A stretch of 64,000 nt of DNA from Paracoccus aminophilus JCM 7686 (lineage in GTDB: Bacteria; Pseudomonadota; Alphaproteobacteria; Rhodobacterales; Rhodobacteraceae): positions 1,648,001-1,712,000 of the forward strand of contig NC_022041.1 of assembly GCF_000444995.1 (NCBI RefSeq). The letters run 5' to 3'. The notes beneath the pieces were generated by a model. That model made no database searches and was not told where the DNA came from. It was given only the letters and a program-made list of their open reading frames with translations. Positions within the stretch are counted from its first letter, which is position 1; each line of letters begins with the position of its first letter. Made by a program: the position numbers and the translations under genes. Below are positions 26,878-36,265 of the stretch, piece by piece.

Positions 26878-27744
26878 TCAACTTTGACGTAAACGCCATT
26901 CACCGCGAGCGGCGTTGATTTCATCAACGAACGCCGCATTTTCGGCATAAAATCGCTCCGCGAACTCATTGTTTTTGCGGGTTGCAATTTTTCGATGATC
27001 TGACAAAGTATCCTTGAGGATAAAATTCTCCAAGCCAAGCGTTTCGGCGATAAGGCTTGCGGTACCTCTTGCGCCTGTCGCGGTCATCTCTTCGTAAGAC
27101 AGACGCATCACAGATAAGCCAAAGTCATGGATCATTTTCTCTGTGCCTGTTTCAGCGGCATGTATATGGCAGATCCAACCCTTTATACGTTCCGCATCAT
27201 AGTTATAGATAGTGTCGCTGTTTTCAATTTGACGCGCGTCGCTCTGTGCCGCATGGTGGACGTTGGTCTGAACCATTTTGTCCAAGGATATCCCTTGAGC
27301 GACGATATCGTCTCGGGTTAGCCAGAAGAAGGTTGCATCTTGAAATCTCGCAATGAAATCTTGCGTTGACTTAAAGACCGCCATAAGTTGGTGATAGGTA
27401 ATTTCGAATCCAAATATGTCACCATGGCATTGATGCCGACTGATCGCTTCGACAAACTGATCGAGATTTCGCGCCCCTTTATCTCGTGAGCTCCGCGGCA
27501 TGAGTGAGGGATTGAACCACTCCTCTGGAGTTCCCAAGACTTGTGTCTTGGATAGGATGCTCGTCAGCCAGCTACTTCCACTTCGAGGTGTAAACAGGAT
27601 GGCATACGTCTTGGACGGCGCCGCCACCTTTGTCCAATAGTTGTATTTTCCTTGATCAGCATTTGGATCAAAAATATTATCGCTCATTATTTCAACAGTT
27701 TCCAATCGCATTGCCGGTGTTCGATTGGTAGAAAAAGCGAACAT
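26878..27744 (-). CDS. Stf0-type sulfotransferase
   Basis: 288 residues. PAPS-binding loop YAILFTPRSGSSWLTSIL and the Stf0-like GTPEEWFNP, FFWLTRDDIVAQGISLDKM and LSYEEMTA motifs, as in trehalose 2-sulfotransferase. The start may be at 27744 or at the second Met 12 codons in (AMRLETVEIMSD). Lies 15 bases after the glycosyltransferase stop on the same strand, so the two are probably cotranscribed. The sugar acceptor cannot be told from the sequence. Confidence 0.82.
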   Translation of the reverse strand: MFAFSTNRTPAMRLETVEIMSDNIFDPNADQGKYNYWTKVAAPSKTYAILFTPRSGSSWLTSILSKTQVLGTPEEWFNPSLMPRSSRDKGARNLDQFVEAISRHQCHGDIFGFEITYHQLMAVFKSTQDFIARFQDATFFWLTRDDIVAQGISLDKMVQTNVHHAAQSDARQIENSDTIYNYDAERIKGWICHIHAAETGTEKMIHDFGLSVMRLSYEEMTATGARGTASLIAETLGLENFILKDTLSDHRKIATRKNNEFAERFYAENAAFVDEINAARGEWRLRQS

Positions 27745-27759
27745 CTTCTCTGACCTTTA

Positions 27760-30300
27760 TCATGACACGCATAACTCTTGAACCTCCTCATTCAGAAGCA
27801 TATCCAAGACCTCATCCGGATCTGCACCTGATTCAACCAGAGGAATCACGCCGCCCCGGCCCGAAACCGCAGCCGCAGCGCGGATTGCGTCGCCCTGCGC
27901 TCCCAGATCGAAACCAAAAACTGGCAAACCGGTCGCAAGCGCCTCATGGGTCGTATAAGAGAAAGTCTCTGGCCAAATCGATGGTATCAGCCAGCGAGTA
28001 ATCCCGTAGCGAGCAACCAGAGCGGGGATATCCTGCACCCGGTAATCGCCATGGATATGCGCCGAGGCGGCCAAAGGATAGGCCGGCTCCGTATTACCCA
28101 GAACCACCAAGCGGGCACGTCGGTTTTTGACCAGTTCCTGAGACAGGTCACGCAGCACCGTAATGCCTTTTTGATAGCCGATATTTCCAAGCACGCCGAT
28201 CACCGGAACGCCGTCTTTCGTCTTTCTGGGCGTGATCGGCGGGACGTCGTGCAGCAGGCGATGCGGTGTGACCGTCAGTTTGGCCGCCACGTCCGGATAG
28301 GCTAGACAGACGAGGTTACGGCTATTCTCGGAAAAGACCGTGATCAAGCTGGCGGCCTCGAGCAGCGTTCCCCATGCCTTGCGCCAATCGTTCAGGGTGA
28401 CGATGGTTCCGTCATCACGAATGACAGTATGCGCGGGATCGCTGTTATGGGACGTGGGCACTCCGCGATAAATGCCATCGCTTTCCAATAGGGTATAGCT
28501 CGGGCTAAAGATCAGATAGTCGTGCACCAGAACCTCGATCCGGTCATCCGGCCCCCGCGCCAGAGAGATCAGGACTTCGGGCATACTGACCGCGTCTCGA
28601 TCGCCGACCGCGCAAGAGTAGATGATCCTACGGGCCGGAAGCAGCCCCAGCAGGCGGCGGACGAAATCGGTGCTATCAGTCCCGCCGCGGGTAATGCCTT
28701 CGGCGCTGTGCAGCTCAATCTGCCAGCGCGAGAGGCCCCCCACACGTAAGATCACGGCACTTGCACCAGTCTTCAGGTCGGTTTTTAGACGGTCTTGCAA
28801 GTAGTGCTCGGCGCCGCCTCCCATATCATGGGCCAGATAGACTGGAACGGCGCCCTTCTGACGCTTCCCTGCCCAGGCCAAAGCGAGAGCGAGGCGTGCT
28901 GTGTTCAATGGATCCTGACGGATGAACTCCTGCACTTCAGCATCGTATCGGGGGTAGCGGAGGCTGACAATTTTACTGTTGTCCCGGACGAGCCGCAGTT
29001 TATCGGCTGAGCCGAAAGAGCTGCCGCCGCGATGCTCGACAAACAAACCACCATGCCCGAGATGACGCCCTCCCAGATGGCGGGCCCGCTGGCACCAATC
29101 GACCTCTTCGCCATAACCGCGGCCAAAGCCTGCATCCAATTCCGGCAATTTGCGCAGAAATTTGATATTGATCGCCATGCAGAACCCAACCCCTGTCGGA
29201 GCATCGGCCAGATCTGCGCCGGGAAAAAACCGCGCCGCGACCTCGTCGATGGCATCGGCCTCTCCGGCAAAGAGGTGCGCGCGCTTGCAGATGACGGGAA
29301 CGTTGAAGATCTCGGCATCATTCGACATCGGCGTTACCGTGGCGACATTGTCGTGCTCTAGAAAGGGCCGGATCAATCGACTGGCCCAACGCGCAGGCAC
29401 AAAGGCATCCGAGTTGAGCAAAACGACGTGGTTCCCAAACGGCAGCGCAGCCGCGAAAGCTTTGTTCACCGAACCGATAAAGCCGAGGTTCGTGTCATTT
29501 TCGAGCACAGTGACCCGTGCCGCCACATTCGAACTCAGCCCCGCCCGCCACGCCCGCAACCACGGCCGCACTTGAGGATCCGACGAGCTATCCTCGATGA
29601 GGATCAGTCGCCAGGGCAGATCGGTGTGGCTCACCACGCGCGCCAAGACCTCTGGCAGGAGGTCGAAGGCATTATACACCGGGATGACGATGGTTATCCC
29701 GGTCCGGAGAAGTTCGCCTGGCAAGCGGTCCTTGACCGCCACATCCTCCGCAAAGATCAAGTCGTTGAGCTGTCTGGACCGGGGAACGGTGTTTAGCTTC
29801 AGCGCGCTTTTTATCCGGGCGGCCGACTGAGGGTCGCGGTGCAAAAGCCAACGCACGCCCGCAGGAAAGACGCGTATTGTGTCCCGCAGGAAGGGGACAA
29901 ACTGTTTTCGGCGCATCGTCTTTAGTTCGCGCGACGCGACCTGGGGCAAGGCCTGCATATAGCGGATATCGCCCACATCCGACCAGAAGACGGTATGATC
30001 CAGACTGAGCGGCATATCCAGCATGAAACCCGGTGTCTTGCCCCGGACATCGGCAAACTGTGTTTCAACGTCGTCGCGCGTCAGATTGGGCGCGCATTCG
30101 ACGGTCTGAACGCTATTGGCGAGCCCAACCCGGTCGGACAGGGTCCATCCTTCGACCCAGAGGCGACCCTCGCGGATCGTGATGCGATCGATATGACCAA
30201 CGCGCTTGCCGAGGTTGTCCAAGAGCGGAAAGCCCGATTTCTGCATCGTCGCGTGTCGGCTGGCATAAAGCCGAAACAGGCCGAGGATTCTGCTGATCAC
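27760..30300 (-). CDS. two-domain glycosyltransferase (GT2 plus GT4-like)
   Basis: 846 residues. About 30-110: a beta-rich N-terminal domain (IREGRLWVEGWTLSDRVG). About 200-440: a GT-A GT2 domain with ITIVIPVYNAFDLLPEVL, the metal motif in VVLLNSDAFVP and the acceptor loop FGRGYGEEVDWCQRA. About 495-840: a GT-B domain with DMGGGAEHYL and WPETFSYTTHEALATGLPV, the GT4-type nucleotide-sugar site. Such tandem enzymes build surface polysaccharide, adding two different sugars or one sugar in two linkages. First gene of the minus-strand run with the sulfotransferases. Confidence 0.85.
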   Translation of the reverse strand: MISRILGLFRLYASRHATMQKSGFPLLDNLGKRVGHIDRITIREGRLWVEGWTLSDRVGLANSVQTVECAPNLTRDDVETQFADVRGKTPGFMLDMPLSLDHTVFWSDVGDIRYMQALPQVASRELKTMRRKQFVPFLRDTIRVFPAGVRWLLHRDPQSAARIKSALKLNTVPRSRQLNDLIFAEDVAVKDRLPGELLRTGITIVIPVYNAFDLLPEVLARVVSHTDLPWRLILIEDSSSDPQVRPWLRAWRAGLSSNVAARVTVLENDTNLGFIGSVNKAFAAALPFGNHVVLLNSDAFVPARWASRLIRPFLEHDNVATVTPMSNDAEIFNVPVICKRAHLFAGEADAIDEVAARFFPGADLADAPTGVGFCMAINIKFLRKLPELDAGFGRGYGEEVDWCQRARHLGGRHLGHGGLFVEHRGGSSFGSADKLRLVRDNSKIVSLRYPRYDAEVQEFIRQDPLNTARLALALAWAGKRQKGAVPVYLAHDMGGGAEHYLQDRLKTDLKTGASAVILRVGGLSRWQIELHSAEGITRGGTDSTDFVRRLLGLLPARRIIYSCAVGDRDAVSMPEVLISLARGPDDRIEVLVHDYLIFSPSYTLLESDGIYRGVPTSHNSDPAHTVIRDDGTIVTLNDWRKAWGTLLEAASLITVFSENSRNLVCLAYPDVAAKLTVTPHRLLHDVPPITPRKTKDGVPVIGVLGNIGYQKGITVLRDLSQELVKNRRARLVVLGNTEPAYPLAASAHIHGDYRVQDIPALVARYGITRWLIPSIWPETFSYTTHEALATGLPVFGFDLGAQGDAIRAAAAVSGRGGVIPLVESGADPDEVLDMLLNEEVQELCVS

Positions 30301-30583
30301 GGGTCTTATCCTTTGGGTGTGAGGAGAGCTCTCCGAGCTCTCCGCCGGGAGCGTCTATATTTATATTAATTAATTCAGATAGTTAATCGAACGCCACCAA
30401 CGCACCACTGGCTTGCGCCCTTCGGAATCGATGGATCTGCCAGAGCGTCCCGAAGCTGAACAATCATTGCTGGTTGACAAAGAGCCATGCAGCTCATGTT
30501 AATCGCCTTAAAAGGTTTCTTAAGCTCATAAAAACCCGTATGAGCAGAGTCAAATTCAACATTGCACAGTGGGTAAAATTCTC
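30301..30583. promoter_or_regulatory. AT-rich divergent promoter region of the island
   Basis: 283 bases between the divergent glycosyltransferase and TPR-hydrolase genes, with an AT-rich core (TATATTTATATTAATTAATT near 30357) that stands out from the rest of the window. Probable promoters for both directions; no clear inverted repeat recognised. Confidence 0.4.
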
Positions 30584-32098
30584 ATGCCATCATCGGAACA
30601 CACCCCTGGCGCACAGCCGCTCGATCAGGCAGAAGCGCTCCTGCATGCAGGAAGACCACGTGAAGTGATCGACTTCTTGCTGGACCTACCGGCTCGCACG
30701 GTACTCGTGCCGCGCGCGCAAAACCTGCTCGCCTTGGCCTATCTCCGAAGCGGCGATACGATCTCCGCGCTGCGTGCCATAGATCTCGCGCGTCTATTTG
30801 GCGCCAGTGAGATTAGCCTGATGAAGCTGAACTGCACGGTATATCGGGCACTAAAGGACTGGCGGCGGCTTGATGAGACGCTTGAATTGATTGTCGCGCG
30901 TGCGCCTGCGGAAGCACAGATCCGCTATCAGCTAGCGATCCGCCTGCTTGCAACCCAAAAGCTGCCGCGCGCGAAGCATCATGCGATGATTCTGCTCCAA
31001 TCCGGGGCGCGCTCCGATCTCGCCGAAGAGCTGCGTTACCGCATCGCCATGACCGAGGATGATACCGAAGCGGCACTCGATGCAGTAAAGACCATTGTCG
31101 CACAAGGAGAGATCTGGCCGGATCTGCCTAATCTTGTCGGCCTCTTCGTGCAGCTCCCTGCCTCCGAGCGCGCCAATCTAGCGCGTGATATTCTTGCCAA
31201 ATGGCCCGAACAGCTTCCGAACCTTGGCACCTATCTTGAGGCAGGCGGTCTACAACCCAAGGTAATGCCCCCCGAGCAACAGGCACTGATCTTGGCTCTG
31301 GCGGGCCAACGCCAACCGGCACTTGAACTTCTGGATGAAATGAAAGGCAACGGGAATCCCGATTGGTCTGAGATCCACCAAATCGTGCAATCTTTGCCTG
31401 ATGCCAATCAATATCAGCGCCCGTTGATCGAAGACGACGGCAGCAATGTCATCATCAGTCATACGGGAAACTCTAGGGTGACACTTCTGGTGTTTACGGG
31501 GCTTGCCGATCGCGCTGGCATGCCGATTCAAGTGCTGGATTCTTTTTGCGCTGCGCTCGGACATTCTGCGGTCTATTTGCGCGACAGCACGCGGACTCTG
31601 TTTACCTCTGGAGCGCCCGAGCTTGGAGCAAATCAAGAGGAAACTTTGACGGCGTTGAGCGGAATTCTGAATAAGCAAGGAACGCAACACTTGTTGTGCT
31701 TCGGAAGTTCCGCGGGAGGATTTGCGGCGGTTCGCTACGGTATAAAGTTGGGAGCAGCGCATATCCTTTGCGCTTCAGGAGCGACGAATATCAGTACCGA
31801 TTTCATGACAGCGGTCGGAGACTCGCGCGGCAAACTCGTTGTAACGCGGCTGAATAAACTTGTGCCAGCCGAGGATCGCGACCTGTCGCAGGATATTCTT
31901 TCGGCGGGCGGTGAATGCCGAATAGATATGTGGTATGGCGCAAATTCCCCAAAGGACGTAGCGCATGCAGAGTTTATCCGAGATCTGCCGGGTGTTACGT
32001 GCTTCCCGATCCCCGATTTAGATCGGCATAACACGAGTCTTCCCATCGTCGCAGGCCGTATCTTTCAGGAATTCTTGGGCATAAGCTCCGTAGCGTGA
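30584..32098 (+). CDS. TPR-domain alpha/beta-hydrolase-like protein
   Basis: 504 residues from the ATG at 30584; a GTG at 30569 is an alternative start and no strong RBS decides. Residues 1-280 are helical repeats of TPR type (AQNLLALAYLRSGDTISALRAIDLARLFG). Residues 290-500 look like an alpha/beta hydrolase: strand VTLLVFTGLADRAGMP, nucleophile elbow GSSAGG with Ser376, and a late His482 in DRHNTSLPI. One base separates its stop from the radical SAM gene, so the two are translationally coupled. Function unknown; similar proteins occur in sulfotransferase/glycosyltransferase loci of Rhodobacterales. Confidence 0.75.
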   Translation: MPSSEHTPGAQPLDQAEALLHAGRPREVIDFLLDLPARTVLVPRAQNLLALAYLRSGDTISALRAIDLARLFGASEISLMKLNCTVYRALKDWRRLDETLELIVARAPAEAQIRYQLAIRLLATQKLPRAKHHAMILLQSGARSDLAEELRYRIAMTEDDTEAALDAVKTIVAQGEIWPDLPNLVGLFVQLPASERANLARDILAKWPEQLPNLGTYLEAGGLQPKVMPPEQQALILALAGQRQPALELLDEMKGNGNPDWSEIHQIVQSLPDANQYQRPLIEDDGSNVIISHTGNSRVTLLVFTGLADRAGMPIQVLDSFCAALGHSAVYLRDSTRTLFTSGAPELGANQEETLTALSGILNKQGTQHLLCFGSSAGGFAAVRYGIKLGAAHILCASGATNISTDFMTAVGDSRGKLVVTRLNKLVPAEDRDLSQDILSAGGECRIDMWYGANSPKDVAHAEFIRDLPGVTCFPIPDLDRHNTSLPIVAGRIFQEFLGISSVA

Positions 32099-32099
32099 T

Positions 32100-33086
32100 A
32101 TGACCTCTCCAGATCTGATCCAGCATCAACATATCGGGCGTCTTCGGACAAGCAATTACGACATCAGCAACACCTGCAATCTGACCTGTGAGGGTTGCCT
32201 CTACTTCTCGGGAGCCGGGCCAGAGATCGACCGCGCCGAATCCGATTTGGCGAAATGGCGAGATTTTTTCTCTGCCGAAGCGCTGCGTGGCATTAATTTC
32301 GCCTATCTTGGTGGCGCAGAACCATCACTTTACCCTGATCGCATCAGAGCATGCCAAGATTCGATTCCTTTTGGCGTAATTTTTACAAATGGAATCAAAA
32401 AGGTAGAATCAGATATCCGCTATCGCATTCACGTCTCCATCTGGGGTAACGAAAGTCGGTCGCAACTGTATCGCGGCGCCAGCTCGAACCGAAAGGCCAT
32501 GCGCAATTATGCCGGAGACCCGCGCGCGCTTTTCGTGATGACGCTGAACTCGTTTAATCTTGCTGAGATCCCGGAGGTTGTTCAGGCATGCAAAGATCAT
32601 GGCCTGGCGCTGACCTTCAGTCTATTTTCTTCGACCATCGAATATGAGAGAAACCTCAAATCCGGGCAGCAATCCAAAGGCAGTTATTTCCGCTTCAGCT
32701 CTCCGCAAGCTGATATGCGCCTTGATGATACAGGTCTGCAGACCGCCCGCACGGCTATTCTTCAGGCCTGCAAGGACTTCCCAGAGACCGCAAAAATCCC
32801 GCCTGAGTTTGTGGACTGGATGACACAGCCAGATAGTCTCTATCAGCTTGATCAAGATGGTATCGCAACCGACTGCGGCAATCGTCTGACGCGGCATCAC
32901 GCCCATTACAATGCCGATCTAACGAAAAACTCTGGAAAATGTTGTGCTCCGAATATCGATTGCCGCTCCTGCCGGGCCTATGCGATGTCCTATGCAACCT
33001 ATTTCAGCCGTCGAAAACAGATGCCCAAGGAATGGGAGCGGGTCTGGCATTTCTGGCGCGACCACTTTCTTCCTCTTACTGGTTAA
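32100..33086 (+). CDS. radical SAM protein
   Basis: 328 residues. The SAM [4Fe-4S] motif is Cys26-x3-Cys30-x2-Cys33 (CNLTCEGC), followed by the glycine motif YLGGAEPSL. A second cysteine cluster near the C terminus (GKCC, then IDCRSC, plus the earlier TDCGN) may bind an auxiliary cluster, though it is shorter than a full SPASM domain. No precursor peptide or known partner is visible next to it. Coupling to the TPR-hydrolase implies a joint reaction, perhaps modification of a surface glycan or protein. Specific function not recognised. Confidence 0.85.
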   Translation: MTSPDLIQHQHIGRLRTSNYDISNTCNLTCEGCLYFSGAGPEIDRAESDLAKWRDFFSAEALRGINFAYLGGAEPSLYPDRIRACQDSIPFGVIFTNGIKKVESDIRYRIHVSIWGNESRSQLYRGASSNRKAMRNYAGDPRALFVMTLNSFNLAEIPEVVQACKDHGLALTFSLFSSTIEYERNLKSGQQSKGSYFRFSSPQADMRLDDTGLQTARTAILQACKDFPETAKIPPEFVDWMTQPDSLYQLDQDGIATDCGNRLTRHHAHYNADLTKNSGKCCAPNIDCRSCRAYAMSYATYFSRRKQMPKEWERVWHFWRDHFLPLTG

Positions 33087-33879
33087 ACAGAGCAAGGCAG
33101 TCATTTAGGCTCACAACAAGGCCATTTTACGTCGATTCTCCCGGCACGATGTCGCACCAGCGCATCCCTGCGCATTCCTGCCATTAGAGTGTGACGCTCG
33201 TCGTAATCAGACGGGTAGTCCTTCGACTGATGAATGAAAGGGTAGACCAGCGCAACATGTAAGCTCAGCATTTTTTTTGGTTCTCAGGTTTTGGCTTTAT
33301 GACTAGCAAGGTCGCGTCACTGATGAGGGTGATTTGGGGCTTGAAATCCCGTCGCGCGAGCAGCGAAGAGCATAATCTTCCGCTAGGCTGAGACTGATCT
33401 TTAAACCCATCTCGATGGTGGTGCCACCTTCCAAGTCGCTAGACCACTCTGAGCGGGGTCATATCCCAGCCGCCGCTCTCCCGTGACAATTTCCACCGGT
33501 CTCGACCTTTGCGGTTGTCGGCGGTGCCAGAATGCCGAAGCTCCCCGAACCGATCGAGACGTCAGGCCTGGAGGGACGGAGCCTTTTGGGCGAGGGCAGC
33601 GATGAGCGCTTGGTCGCGAGCGGGCCATGGCTACAGCGACTCGGTCAGGACAGCAGGTTTGTTCGTCGTTTTTTTTTCGAGAAACGCGAGCAGAGATCAA
33701 ATCAGACGCTGCGAATGACCAATTGGACCGTCTTATGTAACGCGGTGGCTGGAGCGTCCTCCTTGATTGGGACCCCGGCGCGGTTCGGAGATCAACCGCC
33801 ATATTTGCATTAGCGCGCCCCTCTGCTTCCTCGGTTGGAGGCGCCCTATGCAGAACCACCCTTTGTAACTCCGCCCGCG
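33087..33879. other. gene-free stretch, probably decayed DNA
   Basis: About 790 bases with frequent stops on both strands and homopolymer runs (TTTTTTTT near 33268 and 33668). A minus-strand 160-residue frame (33401-33883) is Arg/Ser-rich without a known domain. I suspect transposase debris but cannot name a family. Confidence 0.4.
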
Positions 33880-35202
33880 TCATGACTGCGATGCGGCAGC
33901 ATAGTCCTCGATATGCTTCAGTTTATGGGTCGCAAATCCGATAATATCCTCGACGATCCGCTCGGGGAAGTCTTCGGGCAGATCGGCGCTGGCCCGCGAC
34001 AATGCCCCCTGCCCCAATTCGGCAATCTCGGTAAAGACCGCCCGGCGAACCTCCTCAGGAACCTTCGCTCGAATGGCCGTCTGATCGAAATGCTTCGGCA
34101 TAAGCTGATCAATGCGATAATGGTTTCTGTCACCGACGGACATCGCCAGCTGCAATTCCCGGTTTCTCAAGTGATCGCGGCGAATTGCAGGCGCCGCGCT
34201 CAGGATGTCGTAGTGCGGCGTCAGGCGGAAACCGTCCGGCTCGAGAAAGATCGAGAAGTTCTTGGCGTGACCATCCGTGGCTCCGATCATCCAGAAGATC
34301 ACCTGCGCCTTCAGAAAGGTCTTGATGTCACCGAAGCGGTTCTTCGATCCCGAGAGAAGTTCTAGGTAGCTAAGGATGCCCGGGCCACCTTCGCTTTGAT
34401 ATTTCGCGGCCGAGAAAAGCCCCATTGCCTGCAGGAAATCCTCTTGCGGCAAGCGGATAAGCCGTCCGTCGGCGGTCTCCCGGCGGTCGAAGCGGGTCAG
34501 GATGAGGGCCTTTTCGTCCTCAAACCGCGCGATCTCGGCCTGATTGACCGGCAATCCCCGTTCACGGGCCAAGCGTAGACAGAAGAACTCATTCTCGACG
34601 CTATCCGTCAGGTCGATCTGACCGGCCAGCAGGCCCATCGGGCGCTTGAAAATATGGGTCGTCGGCGTCAGGCCACGCGGACGATACCAATGCGCACCTT
34701 GTTTGAGATAAGCGGTCTTCTCCTGTGCCCCGGCAAGCGAAATTCGGAACGGTTGCCCTGGTGCAATTCCCAGCGGCTCGCTGTCGAGACGACGCAGGGT
34801 ATCGGCAATCTCGGCGTCGCTCTGCACCTCAGCATCGATGGAGAACGGGGCCTGTGGATCCAAGCCTTCGGGTACAAACTGCAGGGCGCCCACGCAATCA
34901 TGACCGATTGCGGCCAGAAGGTCGAAAGGCCGCGCCGAGCGTGCCCCCGCCTTTTCGGCGATGGTGCTTCTGAGCGTTGCGCTATCCGGCAGAAGGTTCT
35001 CGAAAACCGCAGAAATCGCCTCACCGGATCTGCTTCCCCTGAGAAGCGGCAGTTGGCGGCTGATGGGGAAAGCATGCTCCCAGTCGAGCCATTCTTGGGC
35101 ATATTCAAAGCTCGTCCCGCCATCCGCCGCCATGCGATAGAGCCCGACACGCCGACCGTTCAGCAAGACGTCGAGTGCCCGACGCAACGGACGACGCCCC
35201 AT
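33880..35202 (-). CDS. hipA: HipA-family toxin kinase
   Basis: 440 residues, full HipA length. The N-terminal subdomain has LPDSATLRSTIAEKAG; the kinase part has LAGAQEKTAYL, the Lys in IFKRPM, ILTRFDRRE, the catalytic loop FWMIGATDGHAKNFSIF (Asp and Asn present) and the metal-binding Asp in HYDILSAAP. HipA kinases phosphorylate a tRNA synthetase (GltX in the model system) and cause dormancy. Its ATG overlaps the hipB stop (TGATG). Key residues are all in place, so the toxin looks active. Confidence 0.93.
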   Translation of the reverse strand: MGRRPLRRALDVLLNGRRVGLYRMAADGGTSFEYAQEWLDWEHAFPISRQLPLLRGSRSGEAISAVFENLLPDSATLRSTIAEKAGARSARPFDLLAAIGHDCVGALQFVPEGLDPQAPFSIDAEVQSDAEIADTLRRLDSEPLGIAPGQPFRISLAGAQEKTAYLKQGAHWYRPRGLTPTTHIFKRPMGLLAGQIDLTDSVENEFFCLRLARERGLPVNQAEIARFEDEKALILTRFDRRETADGRLIRLPQEDFLQAMGLFSAAKYQSEGGPGILSYLELLSGSKNRFGDIKTFLKAQVIFWMIGATDGHAKNFSIFLEPDGFRLTPHYDILSAAPAIRRDHLRNRELQLAMSVGDRNHYRIDQLMPKHFDQTAIRAKVPEEVRRAVFTEIAELGQGALSRASADLPEDFPERIVEDIIGFATHKLKHIEDYAAASQS

Positions 35203-35468
35203 CAGAAGATATCCTCAATCGACGCCGCGACCTGAGATGACGAGCCCGTCTCGTCCCGCTCGCGAATGCCCAGCTCGATATCCAGCGCGGCGCAGAGCGC
35301 GAGGATTGAGTTGAGCCCGGGCACATTTGTTGCCGTTTCGATGCGCGAAATCTGCTTCGTCTCAAGCCCTGCGCGCTGCGCAAGCTCGGCCTGTGTCAGG
35401 CCAGCGAGTTGGCGACACCGCCGAATGAGGTCGCCGAAGTCTTTCGAACTGCGTATCGGCTGGTACAT
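35202..35468 (-). CDS. hipB: HipB-like antitoxin (XRE helix-turn-helix)
   Basis: 88 residues from the ATG at 35468; longer versions starting at 35511 or 35546 are possible but put extra residues before the domain. The helix-turn-helix is LIRRCRQLAGLTQAELAQRAGLETKQISRIE-like across residues 14-45, and a C-terminal tail ends SSQVAASIEDIF. It neutralises HipA and represses the pair. Coupled one-base overlap with hipA is the standard hipBA layout. Confidence 0.9.
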   Translation of the reverse strand: MYQPIRSSKDFGDLIRRCRQLAGLTQAELAQRAGLETKQISRIETATNVPGLNSILALCAALDIELGIRERDETGSSSQVAASIEDIF

Positions 35469-35546
35469 CTCACCGCTTCTCCCTGACAACGTCGAGGAGC
35501 AATTTACCATCGAGCGCACTAGTTTTCGATATACCCTATAGAGCAC

Positions 35547-35834
35547 CTTTTGCGCTTATACTACTGGGCGCACCCACTGGTCGAGCGTCACCCAAGACAA
35601 TCTGTGCATCAAAGCCAGTCGGCGAAAGCTGACGAAACTCTCATGACAGGTCGAGACTTGCGCAGGATCAGCATGACCCGATCCTTGCGCCCGGTTCCAC
35701 GCTTGGAGATCTCAGCGGGCGGATGGCCCTTCCTGAAAAAGCTCAGCATCTCGCTGAACGACAGACCTTGAGAAAGGGCCAGCGTCTCGCCGGAAAATTC
35801 GCCCTCATCAAGGGCCAGCAACACTCAAACGATT
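35547..35834. other. gene-free stretch between hipB and folate-enzyme remnant
   Basis: Contains the hipBA promoter side and a minus-strand frame of 71 residues (35609-35824) with MLSFFRKGHPPAEISKR. No family recognised and no convincing start signal. Confidence 0.35.
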
Positions 35835-35994
35835 GGCAGGACGGGCAAGGGAAGCGGTTACGCCGATCTTGAACTGGGCCTGTTCCGTTACCTTGGCAAG
35901 ATCACCAATGACACCTTGATCGTGACTACGGTCCATTCCAGCATGGCAGTCGAGGATGTCCGAGCGAACGCAGCTGCCTTCTGGCGGCCGTGAT
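35835..35994 (+). pseudogene. 5-formyltetrahydrofolate cyclo-ligase family C-terminal remnant
   Basis: The plus frame reads TGKGSGYADLELGLFRYLG and IVTTVHSSMAVEDV before a TGA at 35992-35994. The G-x-G-x-G-Y/F-x-DLE pattern followed by VVTTVH is characteristic of the nucleotide-binding end of MTHFS-family proteins. The rest of the gene is missing, so this is a relic of a deleted gene. Confidence 0.6.
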
Positions 35995-36265
35995 GCCAAC
36001 GTAAAACCACAGATGCCTATTGCAACTAGATCAATCACCGAACGTCGAGCTCGCTGGCCGAGGCCGCGCGGTTGGAGCTCGTACCTCTCCTCCGGCTCGG
36101 TTCTCGGTTCGAGGCAATCAAAAACGTGCGCTTCGAGAAACGGAGTTCTGGGCATGGTGAGATGCCTTTCGGACAATGCTTGATCATTAACCTCCCGGCA
36201 GGAGGCCCCCGAAGCGAGCGGCGTTTCAGGGTTCAGATCAAGACTGGCTTTAGTGCTTGCTGGAC

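Noticed and set aside
33268..33276. T-run as an intrinsic terminator for the radical SAM gene
   Set aside because: No stem-loop directly before the run and it is about 180 bases from the stop.
35609..35824. 71-residue minus-strand ORF near hipB
   Set aside because: No RBS and no family recognised; the adjacent bases encode a folate-enzyme relic on the other strand.
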